Assembly: GCF_947623445.1 (NCBI RefSeq)
Contig: NC_135248.1
Span: 10,292,977-10,356,976, forward strand
Origin: Clavelina lepadiformis
Lineage: Eukaryota; Chordata; Ascidiacea; Aplousobranchia; Clavelinidae
Reading direction: 5' to 3'
DNA length: 64,000 nucleotides
In this document: positions 45,251 through 58,700 of the stretch, in pieces
How the letters are laid out: the number at the start of each line of letters is the position of its first letter
Position numbering within the stretch: the first letter of the stretch is position 1
Program-made: the position numbers and the translations under genes
The notes under the pieces: generated by a model
The model's database searches: none
Told to the model about the DNA's origin: nothing
Seen by the model: only the letters and a program-made list of their open reading frames with translations

Positions 45251-48200
45251 AATCTTGAAGAATGTGCGCTAGTGAATGTAGCAAAACATCGCTGATTTCG
45301 CCACTACACACAATCCTACACAAAGTCAGAAAACCGCGTATCTTCCGCCTAATATGCTTTGCAAGTTTTGCCTACTTTAATGAACCTGAAAAGATTTTCA
45401 ACAAGGTTAAGTAATTAGAACACGTTGAAAACATTGTGACGTTGTTTCGTTGGGTCGAAAATGGAAAACAATTCTATCAAAACATCAAATCTGGACAATT
45501 CTAACATTTGCGTTCATCATTATTACGTAATTCAAAATTCGATACAAGTCGTTTGTCTGCGGTTTACATCATGGTAAACTGGTGTCCATCCACCGTTTCC
45601 CAGACGCCTTATACACAAAAACGACAGTTATGTCCTCTTTAAGGACACCAACATGGCAGTGCCGATAATCCCAGGCTTTGGAAGACGCAAATCTCAAACC
45701 TTACACCTGACTAGAAGTACGGTTGATGATTGATTTGTCTTTTCTCGGTCCCACAAGCTTCGATTTTTGAGGTAAATGTAGCTGGCGATACGATGTACTT
45801 TATATCGATTACTTTCCCCTTTGCTGTGACAATCGTCAAAGTATTCGAATAACCCACAGGCACGTGCGGCCGGACACAGGGCATGAGCCTTTACAACAGC
45901 GCTCCACTTGGCGCGACAACTATGAGTGGTGCCTCAAACGAGAAGTCACTTTCAAATGTCACTAAGAAAACCAACGGTTAAGTTGCTAATTTCAGTAGTG
46001 CTGTACTTTCTGGACCAATGTAAAGCCAGAAAAGTTAGCCTCTTGCGTCTTTTTACCAATTTTCGCAAAAACTGTACGTACTATTCTCGTTACTTATTCA
46101 AGTTTGTTGCGATTCTTGTGACTTTGGTGGTTTAAGTACTGTAGAAAAATTTGTTAATTTAACGAAAACAGAATACCATCTACAGACTACCAGCGAAACA
46201 TACAAAACGACTCATTTTCAGTATGTGACAGCGTATAAAGTTAAACAGTTTTCATCAAGACAACGCCGATAGATGACGAAGCATTGCAATGAAAGCAGAA
46301 GTTCTTTTAACGTACAAACTCGTTTGTTGTTGTTGACTGCACAAGTAGCACACGCATTTCCACAGTAACGATTCCAGTATGAAATGTTTTATAACCTGTC
46401 AATGTTCCGAAATCACTGATTCCGATTTGATCTTAACGCTTAAGTTTTGCCTGGTTCGACACATGAGCCATATAATACAATTTACCGCAATCCTCAACTT
46501 AAGTCCGTATTTGGCAGCAAAACCACTTACTTATAGTTCTGTTGGTAGACCGCGCTTTCTCTCTCTGTTATATTTTCACCTTTATTAAGGATCACGGAAA
46601 TCTGAAATGCGTCCACAAAGTGTAAATTACGACAGACTTTGCAAAACTTCAACAAAACTTTGCAAGTCACCTGATTTATCGAAATTTGACGAGAATCAAT
46701 GAAGCGTCTCGCTTGCCGCTGCCACTTGAAGATGGCGCCACAAACGCAAAGTCTACCCAGGTTATTAAGTGTATACTCGACCATAGGTAATGACTACCGA
46801 AGTGTGAGTCGGCCGCATCTCTTTGAATATTATCTAAAGACGGGTGAGCCCAATAGCTATATCAACATCAAAGTCTAGTTTGTGCTCGCGTATTGGCTAA
46901 TGGCTCCTATTTTATTTTTACTCTGACATTCATGATTTAATATTTTCAGCTGACTGATGACGTTTCAGCAAACTTGTCCAGTTTTGATTTTACTTTAAAG
47001 AGTTCTATCAGACAAATCACACAAGCAGCTGTATGACGTATGACCACTGTATGCTCTTCGCTCGAATCCAACCTCAACTTGTTAGGCATTGCGCAAAACA
47101 GGAGCGAAACGCCAAGATTTCAGCAAACTGATTTGTTTGGTTCTCAAACTTCTATACATCAGCACGTGGCAGGTACTAGAATATCTTTTCAAATTTCATA
47201 ACATTTGCTTGTCGTTTTGCGCTAAATATTTATCGCACAGCGAAATACATCAAATTAGAAATAGATTTGCAACTTCCGACTCGCCTGCAAACTTTACTTC
47301 GTCGCTGCAATTGCGTGCAAACTTACGTAGACTAGGCTAAGCTTATTAAAGCTTCGACGATAAGCCTGTTAGCTGATAAAGGTCGTTGTAAATTGTATAC
47401 TGCGTTGTGTTTGGAAATTATGATAAGTTAAGGTTCGAACTTGCTTTATGTAACTGAACCTGAACATAAATAATTAATTAATCCTTGTCTTCTTTAGGAA
47501 CGTTTTCGAGATCTTACTCACTATGTTTGACCGCCTACTGGCGTGCAAGTCCATTCAACGGCGAATTACGAACGTACTTATTTTGAATTAATCAATTATT
47601 TATGAAGCAACGAAAATAATGGATGATTGCTGCTGACGTTGATTTTACCAACAGCAAAAAGCAACTAGGCAAGGTGATTATAAAGGCAGCTTAAAATGAA
47701 TGAAAATATCTATTTTAAGAATTCCATTTTTTGTCAAAGTTACTGGCGCATACTGCGATGCATCTTACTGCAGTGACTGATTCGATTTGCAAGAATTATT
47801 TTTCCTGTGACTGGCGACTATTAAGAAAAATTTCTTGTGATATCTTTTTCGTCAGCAATAAAACTGACGACAGCCTGTTTAGTATATACTGTATATGAGA
47901 TTGTAATATGGATCATCCTGGTCATTCCAAGGTCAAAAACGATATCCTTATTATAAGGACATGAACACCATCACCATCACATTCTACATTACCAATGATA
48001 TGCCATACTGAACTTGGTGTGAAATTTTCTAAAATATTACACCTTTCCTACAGAAATAATTTATAGCTACCTCATTCAATTAATGAAGGATAAAAGTAAC
48101 TTATAGGGATATCCAGTTATAGAGTGCAGTAAAGTGCACTGACAGATAACAGGTACTGTATTTTAAATGCAAGCATTATAAAAGAACACAATTTGTTTAA

Positions 48201-51200
48201 CAATTGGTTTAGTACAAACCACAGCAACAATACGAAGCGTGTTCATCACCTTGGTTTGTTTCATTGGACGATACACAATATTTAAAATTTCTCCATGACC
48301 ACAAGTGCATCCGTACATTTTTATCTGTTGGTAAAAATTGATTTGCAAGGATTTTGCGTTTGGATTTAATTATAAGAAATTTCCTAGTTGGAGAATGTTA
48401 ATGACTTTTGCCTCACAGAAACACTCCATTACATACCGGCAAGAAGGTATAGTTACCGGTTCCCTGGTTATTTATTCATCTACAGTGAACAATTCTACCT
48501 ATAAATATACGTAAAGAAATAAATAACTATGTATATACCTACAACCAACGTTATATGCGAATAAGTAGATGATAAAAAAAACTATTTGATTAGCTTTTTG
48601 TACAAGGAATAAGTACATTCAATAAGTAACAAGCAGAGCAACAGGCAACCGGTAATCAACTTCGTGCCGATTCATCACATTAGCTGGTCAAAAAGGGAAA
48701 TAAATTATTAGGCCTACCCGTAGGAGAGCAGAAAGTATTTTCAAAAATTTGGAACTTATAACTGAAACTATCAATACAATATTGGGCTGGTCAACTAATT
48801 CCTTTGCTGGCATTTGCACCTGTATCAGACCTGTCACAACCAATCAAAATACGATCTTAAGAAGTTTCGTAAAAATCAATCAAACTTTCCCTGCCTCTGT
48901 ATACGTGGTTTATGTTTATCCCCAATTTCGCTTCCTAGAGCATTGTCTTGATCTCAATTTAATCTGCAAAACCCCACTAATTCAACAGAATCCTAGCATC
49001 AGTAAAACTAAATTAGAGCAAATGAATGGATACGACCTGAAATCTCTCTTAGTTTTCAATCAGTCTCTGGTGGATAAATTATTGAAGGCCTCGAATAGAT
49101 GACCAACCTATGCATGTTACGATCAAGACTATTGTAGATTTCAGAGAACAGGGTTCTCATTTTACCCACGACCTTTTTCATTCTGTAAGTGGAAGTACCG
49201 ATGTAACGCGTTGAAAACAATAGAATGTTTTCATTCCTACTCGGGTCAAATCACTTCCTAAACTTAAGTCAAAACACTATTCCGACCAGTCCTGAGTACA
49301 CAAAGTAACTTGCCCAGTCGATAAAGGACGCTGAACTGGACAGCGTACCTTCGTCACGCTCAGAAGTAAATACATGTAGCTTCTGCGGACTTCGTATATT
49401 CTGAACATGTCTGTCAGCGTAGAAAAATATGAACCGGAGTTATGCTCTTAAGTAACTAAATATAACAATAGCTGTAGTTATATTGTTTTGAGCATTTTCC
49501 CTTCACGAGGTAAAGCTTTAACTATGAACATATACACAATAAGCTTGAAATAAAAATGAATGGTTCAAGTCTTGACCAAAGCGCCTCAGAAATTAGAACG
49601 AGCAATGGAAATGTTATGCGTACGGCTGACGGTGCAAAACGACATTGAAGCATGCCACTGCAAACAAGAAATTCCAGATAAATATAAATATCATTGCTGC
49701 GGTAATGGCTGTAATTACGCAGCGAACGTCTTTGCGTGCCTGAAATGCTTTTGGTCCTTGACCTGATGAAATAAAGTAACCGTATTAATGGATAGACGTG
49801 ACGGCGTCGCCAAACGTACAAACATAGATAACGCTTCACCTTACATCGATTGTACATAGGCTACCTCACATTTGCGGTTTTACGTCTGCTTAATTTTTCC
49901 AGGATATTGACTTATTTCCAGACGCCCCTCTATTACAGTAGACCGTCAGCTGTCTATTGCATGATTATAGTCTATAGGCGTCATCACATACCTGACGAAT
50001 TATTATTATTCATTATAATAGGTCGGGTAAACTAACGACTTTTCAAATGTCAAAGCGGTAGCCTAACTTAAAGTGACAGTGTTATAAGTTACAACGGACC
50101 CGAATGTTGTTCTGTTGGCGGCACGTATATTCTACAACGATTTGAAGCAGTAGGCTGCACAAGAAATACTAACTCCCATTTCTCATCAACATTGACGACT
50201 AAATAAATGAAAATTAATTGGCCGTCACTATATTACTTGTATCGTATTTCGTTCTTTCAGTTTTGGCGATTAAAGGTCGACTATACAAGATGTGAGCAAC
50301 TTTTCTTGAATCACTCTCTCTGTGGGCATCTGTCTACCAATGACTTTATAGTTGTGTCATACTTTTTTCGGCTTTCTTTTTTCTAAACTTTCTGGGCACT
50401 TGAATTTACAATTAAATTGGAAAAGAATTTGCCAGGAAATGTAGTGAAGTTAAATTTAATCATTGCGTTGATAAGTGCGCGGGGTTCGATTTTGCTCGGC
50501 AAAATATACAAAGACCCAACGGTCACCGCAAATGGTGAGTGAGTTTTATTTTTAGACATTTTTACAATTTGTCAAATAATCGATGCGTCCATTTCTTGTG
50601 CGAGTTTTGTTACAACTTACGTCTTACTTCAAACTACGTCATATACTTTGCACAGCAATGGTCGATAGACTTATGGGTCCTTTCAACGAAAAATTGATTT
50701 GGCCGCGTACAATGCACGCCACCGTGTGCATGTGTATAATTTATAATGCGTGCACGCAATATTACGTCATTCGCACACTTGCGTGCAAATTTGCGTCAAT
50801 ATGTTTAATTCATAAAAGTTAGTATATTTTATAACAGGTTAATATCGAATTACGTCTTGCAAAAAAACAACAGTGCCTATAGTGGGGATAACCTCTTACA
50901 TGTGATTTGTCGCCGTTACGTAATTTGACGACGGTGGAAAATACGAGTGCGTTGGCTGCAATTAGCAGAGAAAATTTTAAAACGTTTAACCTTAAATGTA
51001 GCTTTTGAGGTATGACATTTTCGTTAAAATAAGTCGACTTAATAAAAGCTGCAAGATATAGTATTTTATTAGTCAAAGCATTTCAAATGATGTTCCTTAC
51101 TTAATTAAATGTTATCTTTTCAGTAGACAACACATTAGCCTTCTCATCATATACCTACCCTCAGATATGCTATATACATGTATTTGGAAATATGTTAGAT

Positions 51201-52752
51201 ACTTGGCTGACGTTTTTGGTAACGAATAAATTTTGATTTGCATTCAGCAGCATGCCAAGGAAGAGAGTTTTGCCGAAAAAATTTCTTTCTTGCTAGCATA
51301 AATAATAACAAAGCAAAAGAGTAGATTGCAACATGTACTGTAACAGAAATGTCAGTTACAGACAGAGAACCGAGTTATAATACATCTTAAGTAGCTGCAT
51401 GCCAAATCTCGTTAAACGTTGATGAAAAAGTTAAAGGTTTGCTTTGATTATGATGATGGCTGCTGTTCACACGATTTAAATACCTTATAATTATCTACAA
51501 AGTTGATGTTGACTTTACCGTGTTAAACTGAGTTTATAATAAAATAAAAAAATTACCATGATTATTTAATGTCATGAGACTTGTTAAAATTTTGTTGTTG
51601 GATGAATCCTGCCAATCTGCAAAGGTCTACCTTGGAATGATTTTAAGTGTGATCGATCTTTGGTTCTGAATCGATGGACCTATATAAAGACTTCCACAAA
51701 ACAACAAGGCTATAGTTCAAAATTGCTTAAAATGTAAAATAAAATGCCATGAATAATTCAAATCTCCCGGCGGCTAAAATTCATGATGAGAACAAAAAAA
51801 ACGAGCGATTTATATAAATCAACTATAAAACTGCCGGCAATTTCTCAACATAAAACGAAAATTTGTTGCGAAAATTTCAGCAACTACGTAAGGCTCATCC
51901 ATATCAAGGTATAGCTACATGGCAAGATAGCTTTTAAATTTGTTTGTCGGTAGGAGGTAAGTTTTTCACAGTTGCTAAAAATGTTACTTGTTTGGCTGTA
52001 TAGTTAACCTACTGCTACATGTGACAGTTTTTGAATAAGATTGAAACGCGACTGGTTCCATTTTTGTATCTAAACGAAAGGATTTTTTTCTCATACTTGA
52101 AGGGTTGCTGTCGAAAACAAGTTTCTCCAACATACAAAAGTATAGAGTATATTTACCGCAAAAGTGACACTTTTAGAATCGCGCAAACATAAATGTTTCA
52201 AAATCAAATAATAATAACGGATGGAATAACGAAGATGCTTTGCGAAGCAAAAACAAGTCCAGCAAAAAGGTGGTTGTGATGAAAAGTTCTTTGTCAAAGA
52301 TAAGAGTGTCCTTTGCGTAACTCGTTATAGCACAAAACTATCAGTGTACATTTTTCATAAACTTTGGGTTTTGGGAAAAAGGAAAATACATCAAACGGTT
52401 GTTGACCGTTTCTGCGGTAAGATGTAAAACTAAGATCTCTATTTAAAAAAACAGAGAGTAAATCGGTTTCAATGACAACAATACCAAGATCAAAATAACA
52501 GGTTCCCACAACAAAATCATCGCCAAATACTGCTTTTACTCAGATCTCAGCCATAAAGTTTCGTTTTGAAGTTTTTCGTTTTGAGTTTCGGCTCTTTGTC
52601 TCTTTATAAACGTTTGTCGAATCAAGTACAAAGAACAGGGACCAGAGCTCACAGAACAATCAGATAATAAATGAATCTAATTTATCTCTCCATATGATTT
52701 TCAATAACGAATAGACTCTTTAACACTACGTTGGTGATTTGTTGAATCTCAT
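45251..52752. other. Long gene-poor stretch
   Basis: 7.5 kb between the Kv1 start and the 3' end of the next gene. The Kv1 promoter and perhaps 5' non-coding exons should be in the first part. The longest open frame (48749-49102, 117 codons) has no recognisable motif and no splice context. No RNA gene, repeat array or full transposon recognised. Confidence 0.5.
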
Positions 52753-55700
52753 CTAAATAACATGAAGGTTGGGTGTGCTTCCAAATTTTACCTGGAAATA
52801 TTTTAATAATGTAATTCTTACATATCATGTAGTGAAAAATAAACTTACTTTCAAATACCTAGGCATATCGTCACAAATGCATATGGTTACGACAATTGCA
52901 AATAAACCAAGTTTTATTTTCATCGCATAGCCTAGTTTTCGAGACTATAATACCTTCATTTTAGCGGCAGAATATGAGACCTAATTGAAAATGCTTGGCA
53001 TATTTTTCAAATTTATTCAATACAATATACTAGAATGTCTAAATTAACCAAAACTCTAAAATTATCCAAAAATGTCCCAACTATTGCCTAATATTAATTT
53101 TTGCGCTGCTAATTCTTCTTGCGTGCTACAAAACTGTATATGCCAGTGTGACAGTCATTCCCATTTTGGATAATTATCAAATTAGTCTTCGTCAGGGTTT
53201 GGGTCAAAATTGATGAGAACATAATTTAGAAGTTACCAATTAATTATTAAGAACAAATCGATCGCAATTTCCTGTTGTGCTTGAGTTGTTACTTTTTGTC
53301 TGCGGTATATTTTTTCTCGACGAATTAAATTATATAGCTCTGAAACCGAGCAGTTTTTCACAATTTATTTTGCAATTTTTCCTTATTTACTCTGATACAT
53401 ATATCCGATCATGAAAAATGGTTTGATCATTAAACGAAACCATTGGAGGTGATGTAAATCAGACATGTTTAAATTGTCGTGTTGCCGCCGATGTTGAAAT
53501 TTAATTCGTACATGCCAATGCTTAATCTGGGATGTCATATTGCATCATCATGCATATTATGAAGTAAACGCATATTTTGTTTATGCAGTACATTAAGTAT
53601 CAAGAAATACCTTTGTATATAGCATATCCGTAAAGTGTTGTAAACTAACCTGTTTTGTCGGCTGTTTGACGTCAGCATTTGCAGAATAACGAACAGATTT
53701 TGACCGTTGCAAATTTTGATTGCTCTGAAAAATGTTCCTGAGTTCAGCCTCGATTATGTAATGTTAAACGTCAAATATTTCCGAAAAATATATTACAATC
53801 AAATCCTAAACATTAAAATTTTAACCAAAACCTCGTTCAAAAAATACACAAATTTACCCTGTCAGATGAAATTTTCCTTTCAAATGGAACTAACGCTCTA
53901 CTGCCATGAACCGATAATTCCTGTGTGCGTAAAATCGAGCTAGGTGGCGCCTTCAATCCAATATGTTTGTCCGGGTAAGGGTTGCTAGATTTTGAAGTCT
54001 GCCTTGAGGGAAGTCTAAAGGAGGTGGCGTGGGAGTTAGTGCTAGAAGGATTCCGAGAGAGAGTTTGAGAAGGTCTGGAAGACGCTCTTCCACCGTGTAG
54101 GGAGTCATCGAAGAAGAAGGTGCAGGAGCTGCCCATGTCTGCGGTGGGAACGCTGTCTCTGCTTGGGAGCCTGGGCGGAAGCCTTGGTGGTAGACTTAAA
54201 CAAAAGAAAGATATGGTGTTTTAATGCTAATTACAAAACTTAATCTTTAGAGCGCGCACATAGACAAACTCTAGGTGGTAGGTCAGTAATCACAAAATTT
54301 CAGAATATATGTTCAAGTAGGTCAAAATAGCAGGCTTCACATGCACATGCGTATAACGTTTGACGTTAATGTTGATTTTAAATTCCATTTGTTGTTTGTA
54401 TAAACAATGGCACGGCGAATGTTTGACCTGAGGCAAAGTTATGAGTGCTGTATAAAGAGTGCTGTGGTTAACAATAGCTAAGTAAATTGTAATAAACGTA
54501 GGCCTAAGTGTGTGCGAAGGGTAAAGGAAACAAATAGTGAAGCAGAAAATACACCACATATATTGCCTACTTGGAAGTGGATGAGATGTTGTTGTTTCTT
54601 GTACTAGGTCTATCCAACCACGAACTTTCTGATAGATGAGTATTATGCGAAGTTCTTCTTCTTAAGTCTCCTGTGTGGTAACCGCCGTAGTTGTTAGCGG
54701 ACTGACGAATGCCATCACTTGACCTCGACCTCAAAGATGGTCGCCTTCCTTGCGATTTATTACGTTCATATGGTTGAATGAAAGAACTTGTCCAGGATGT
54801 AGATCGACCCAAGCGACTGGTTTGGCGGGGCGACGGTAGGGTGAATTCTGGCGCCATGGGCTTTCCTGAGTCAAAGTTGCTGTTCGCTCTTGAAGATTTT
54901 CCACCGCTTAAAGGTTCAGTCAAATTGGGGAGGCTGCGACTCCTCTTCGATCCAAAGTGTTCATCTTCGGCAAGATAGACGGAGTAATCATTTTCAACAT
55001 TGACAGGAAACCAGGTTGGCGTAGCACTTGTGGTGCTAGGACGCCGTAAGTCGGACATCACCGAAAACTGACTCGAACCAGGGTTGTATGATGGCGGTTT
55101 TGACCTTGTTGTTTCTCTCGAATTATAAACTGGGGGAGGGCAATTGGACGGCGGCGGCGGACAATAACCATAGTAGGAATAATAGCTTCCATAGTCTCCG
55201 TAAAAATAGTCACCGTAACAGGTACTGCATCGATCGTCATAGTAAATATTTTGTGCGGATGGCAACGTAGAATACTGGGACTGATAAGAGCGGTGTCGGT
55301 CGGACAAAAACTTCGACCCTGATCCTCGCGTAGAAGGCCTTTGAGCATCCGAAAGCGGCTTGTGTCGAGCAAGAAATGGACGAAGATTGGTAGGGTCATC
55401 CCTTGGTGGGAGTTTGGGATACTCCAGAGGACGCAATGGTGGGTACAACGGCTCGGCTCGAGGAGCGCGAGACGGAAGATCGGGAAAAGGGGTGGTGTCG
55501 CTGTAAATCGATGCTGTGTTAATCTTGTAGGGATTCCGATCTAAAAGAAATAATTAATCATTTGAAAAACGTCTTTGCCTTTCAAAAAAAGTTTTAAAAA
55601 TCAGCAAATGTTCGTTGTCCAACTAGATGTGATAGAAGTTGACATGGTCTAGTAAATTTACAAACGATCATAATAGGCTAACATATCCTGGCTAGAATAT

Positions 55701-58700
55701 GTTTACACAAATCCAAAACTAGTAGCCTAATTAGTAATGTAAGTTACAGCTGTGAACGTTTCTCAGCGATTGTTATTTTTCAATAAGTTATAATTTAAAT
55801 CAAACAAGTCGATTTATTAATTTTTGATTTTCGGTAATGTTCATAAAATAAAAAGTCATACGAAGCCACGCAGACCCTTTTCTAACTTTCAATGTTAGAT
55901 CCTCGAAGTAATCTCACCCATGGGAAATTGCTTTCTCAACGGAGGTAGGGCATTTCCTCCAAGATTTTCAAACTCGTATTGGTCTCTCATGGAAGTGATA
56001 TTACTCGTTTTCGAACGTACGTCTTTGTAGGATTTTAAATATCTTTCGCAGTTTTCCGGATGTTGGTTGCACAAATCTCCTCCGAAGAGACGAAACATTT
56101 CTTCTAACGGATTGCTGGATGACTGTTCGTCGCCAAGATGCTTAAAGAACTTGGTCACGCTGTCTGGATCAACTTCAGGCTTGGAATCATCCTCTTTTTT
56201 CTTTGCAGAAGATGAAGGAGGTTTTTCAGTTTTTAAGCTGTTTGATTTTGAAGTAAAAGAATTGGAACGATGAGTGGATGTTCTGCTGTACGTTTCAGAA
56301 CTTGGCACAGGAGTAAAATTGAAAGACTTTGGCAAACCTGTTGGCATAAAACTTGGCATATTACCCTACTATTTAAAACCACAGATGGTTTCATACTGAT
56401 CTTGAAATCACAGCAACCACAATCTTTCTCAAAAACTTAGGCGTTATCCAATTCGTTGTTCTAATTTACCCGCTCCAGAAGATAGTGTAGAAATATCTCT
56501 GTCTCTGTCTCTGTCACTATGAAAAGAGTTCGTCAGTTCGAGGGCAGCGTCTGCTCTTTGTCTTAAAGCTTCGACCTAAAATTTGTCAAGTTTTAAGAAC
56601 ATTTTAAACTGAACTTGAGCTGAACGATTGTATTTTCAAAGTATAGTCGTTACTTGAAATATAAAATCTAACGCGAGACTTACATTATAAAAATTTGAAA
56701 AAACAGCTTTGTTAAAAGTATAAGTATATATAGCATGCCTTGTTCTTCTTGTCGCCTACTGGAAGTCGAGGCTGAGTTTCATCAATTCTCTGATCATATA
56801 CAGGTGTTTCTAAAGAAAAAAACTACCTGTCAGTTGAAAAAGATTTATCCCGGGACACGTCTAAGCTGGATCAAGAATACTGAGAGTGGTGATCAGTAAC
56901 GAAGTAGTTTTACTTAAGTAGATTTCTTCTACTTTGTCTACTTACTTAACAAGTTCTGTTTATGGGTACTTTTACTTCTACTTAAGTAGTTTTTAGGCCA
57001 AAGTATCGTACTTGAGTAGGTTTACCAAATGCTGAAGTAGAACGTAGTTAGTGTTTTACAGTTTTAGTTTGAAGATAATTTGCAGTAATTTTCATTTGCG
57101 ATCACATCTGCAGAAAGCGTTTATATACAGTCTACAACTTGATTTTTACGTAACAATGGTCTGGCGAAGGAAAAAAGTATGTGTAAAACTATTTAGCTTC
57201 ATAAATTTATGCATTTTCCTGCACTTGTGTTGCTTTTAGCAAGCTTTTGGTAATTTGTGCTTTCACAACCTCATACTTTAGATCGATAACTACTTCTTAC
57301 TTGAGAAATATGAAATGTGCTACTTTCTACTTCATACTTGATTGGTTTGCAGCAATACTTCTACTTGTAGTGAAGTAAGTTGTTTCGGGTGTAACAATAC
57401 TTCTATACTTATGTAGTTACTTTGACCACCATTGAATAGTGATAAACTCATTCCATGTGCTCAATAAACAAACAAGTGACAGCACAAAACAACCTAGAAA
57501 TCTTCTCACCGTCGTAAACGTTAGTTGGCGGCAGGTCGTAAACAGCAGAAGAAGACAGCGATTCTGCATCGTTGTTATGTATTTCGTCGACTGGAGAACG
57601 GCCTAAGGCAGAATCTTGAGAATGGGTGTCGTCAAAAGTTGGCCAGTTTACATAGGTACCGCCACCTGCAGTAAATGTAATGCCACCGTCGAGGGAAGGT
57701 TGGGAATTCGTCCGGCTACCCATGGACCTACTGTGAATATGATGCTTATTAAGCACGCTGTCTGAAATGTTTGCTTTTAGGTAAAGCGATGAAAACTTCT
57801 TGATAAATGTTTTAATTTGTCCACATTACATCGTAAGCCTCATTGACAAAGAAAAGATGTAATGAGCTGAATTCCATTTTTACCTCGGAACCTGCGGTCT
57901 GTTTTCATTTGGAGTCCTCAGCGTTTTTCTGAGCGTGCTGTTAGAAGATCGTCTACCTGTATTTGACGACATCATTGTCACTTGATTTACATATCACAAT
58001 TTTCTCATAAAAATTAGAATCATTATCTTTAAAACCTCACTTGATTGAAGCACTGACTGCATGCTCGGAGGAGCACTCAATCCATCATTGTAAGACCCAG
58101 TTTTACCGTCACCTTTCTTAGGGTCCACCCCAACTTTTGGAGCGCTCTCGTACTTAAGAAGCCGAAGGTATGACACAAGAACTATGACTAGATATACCTA
58201 CGAAAAGACATGACATGTTGTCGCTAAAAATAATTTTGAAATGCATGACAGCAGCAGGGACAGTTTCGCACCGCAAAATTTATTTCCATGGGTAAACAAA
58301 AACTTACAAAAAATATTAAGTAGATTCCGGTTAGGGCCCAAGCTTTTGGTAGATTCCCAGCTATTTCTTTGTTGTAAAAATATCGCACACTGTTGATGTT
58401 GTCGGTGCTTTGATCCCGAAATTCGTCAAATTCCAGGTAAGGCAAAATTGTGATGTAAACTGCTTCGATAATGTTGAACACAAGCCCAATAGCGGTCAAA
58501 ACCGACCAAACAATCACAGCTCGTCGCATTTTTTTATAATGCTCCTAAATTGAAGATATGAATAATTGCCATCGGATCAATCAATTACATTCTGCCGATC
58601 AATCAAACCAGGTCAATAACGTATAATTTTAAAAGTGGTCAAAGTGGTACGACAATTAAACTTAGTGGATTGATTTAATAGGAATTGAACAAATGTCGAA

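Noticed and set aside
46527..46784. Minus-strand frame starting MVEYTLNNLGRL with a possible donor
   Set aside because: Short, no partner exon with matching phase found, and no known motif.
48749..49102. 117-codon plus-strand open frame
   Set aside because: No domain, signal peptide or neighbouring exon; composition like the surrounding non-coding DNA.
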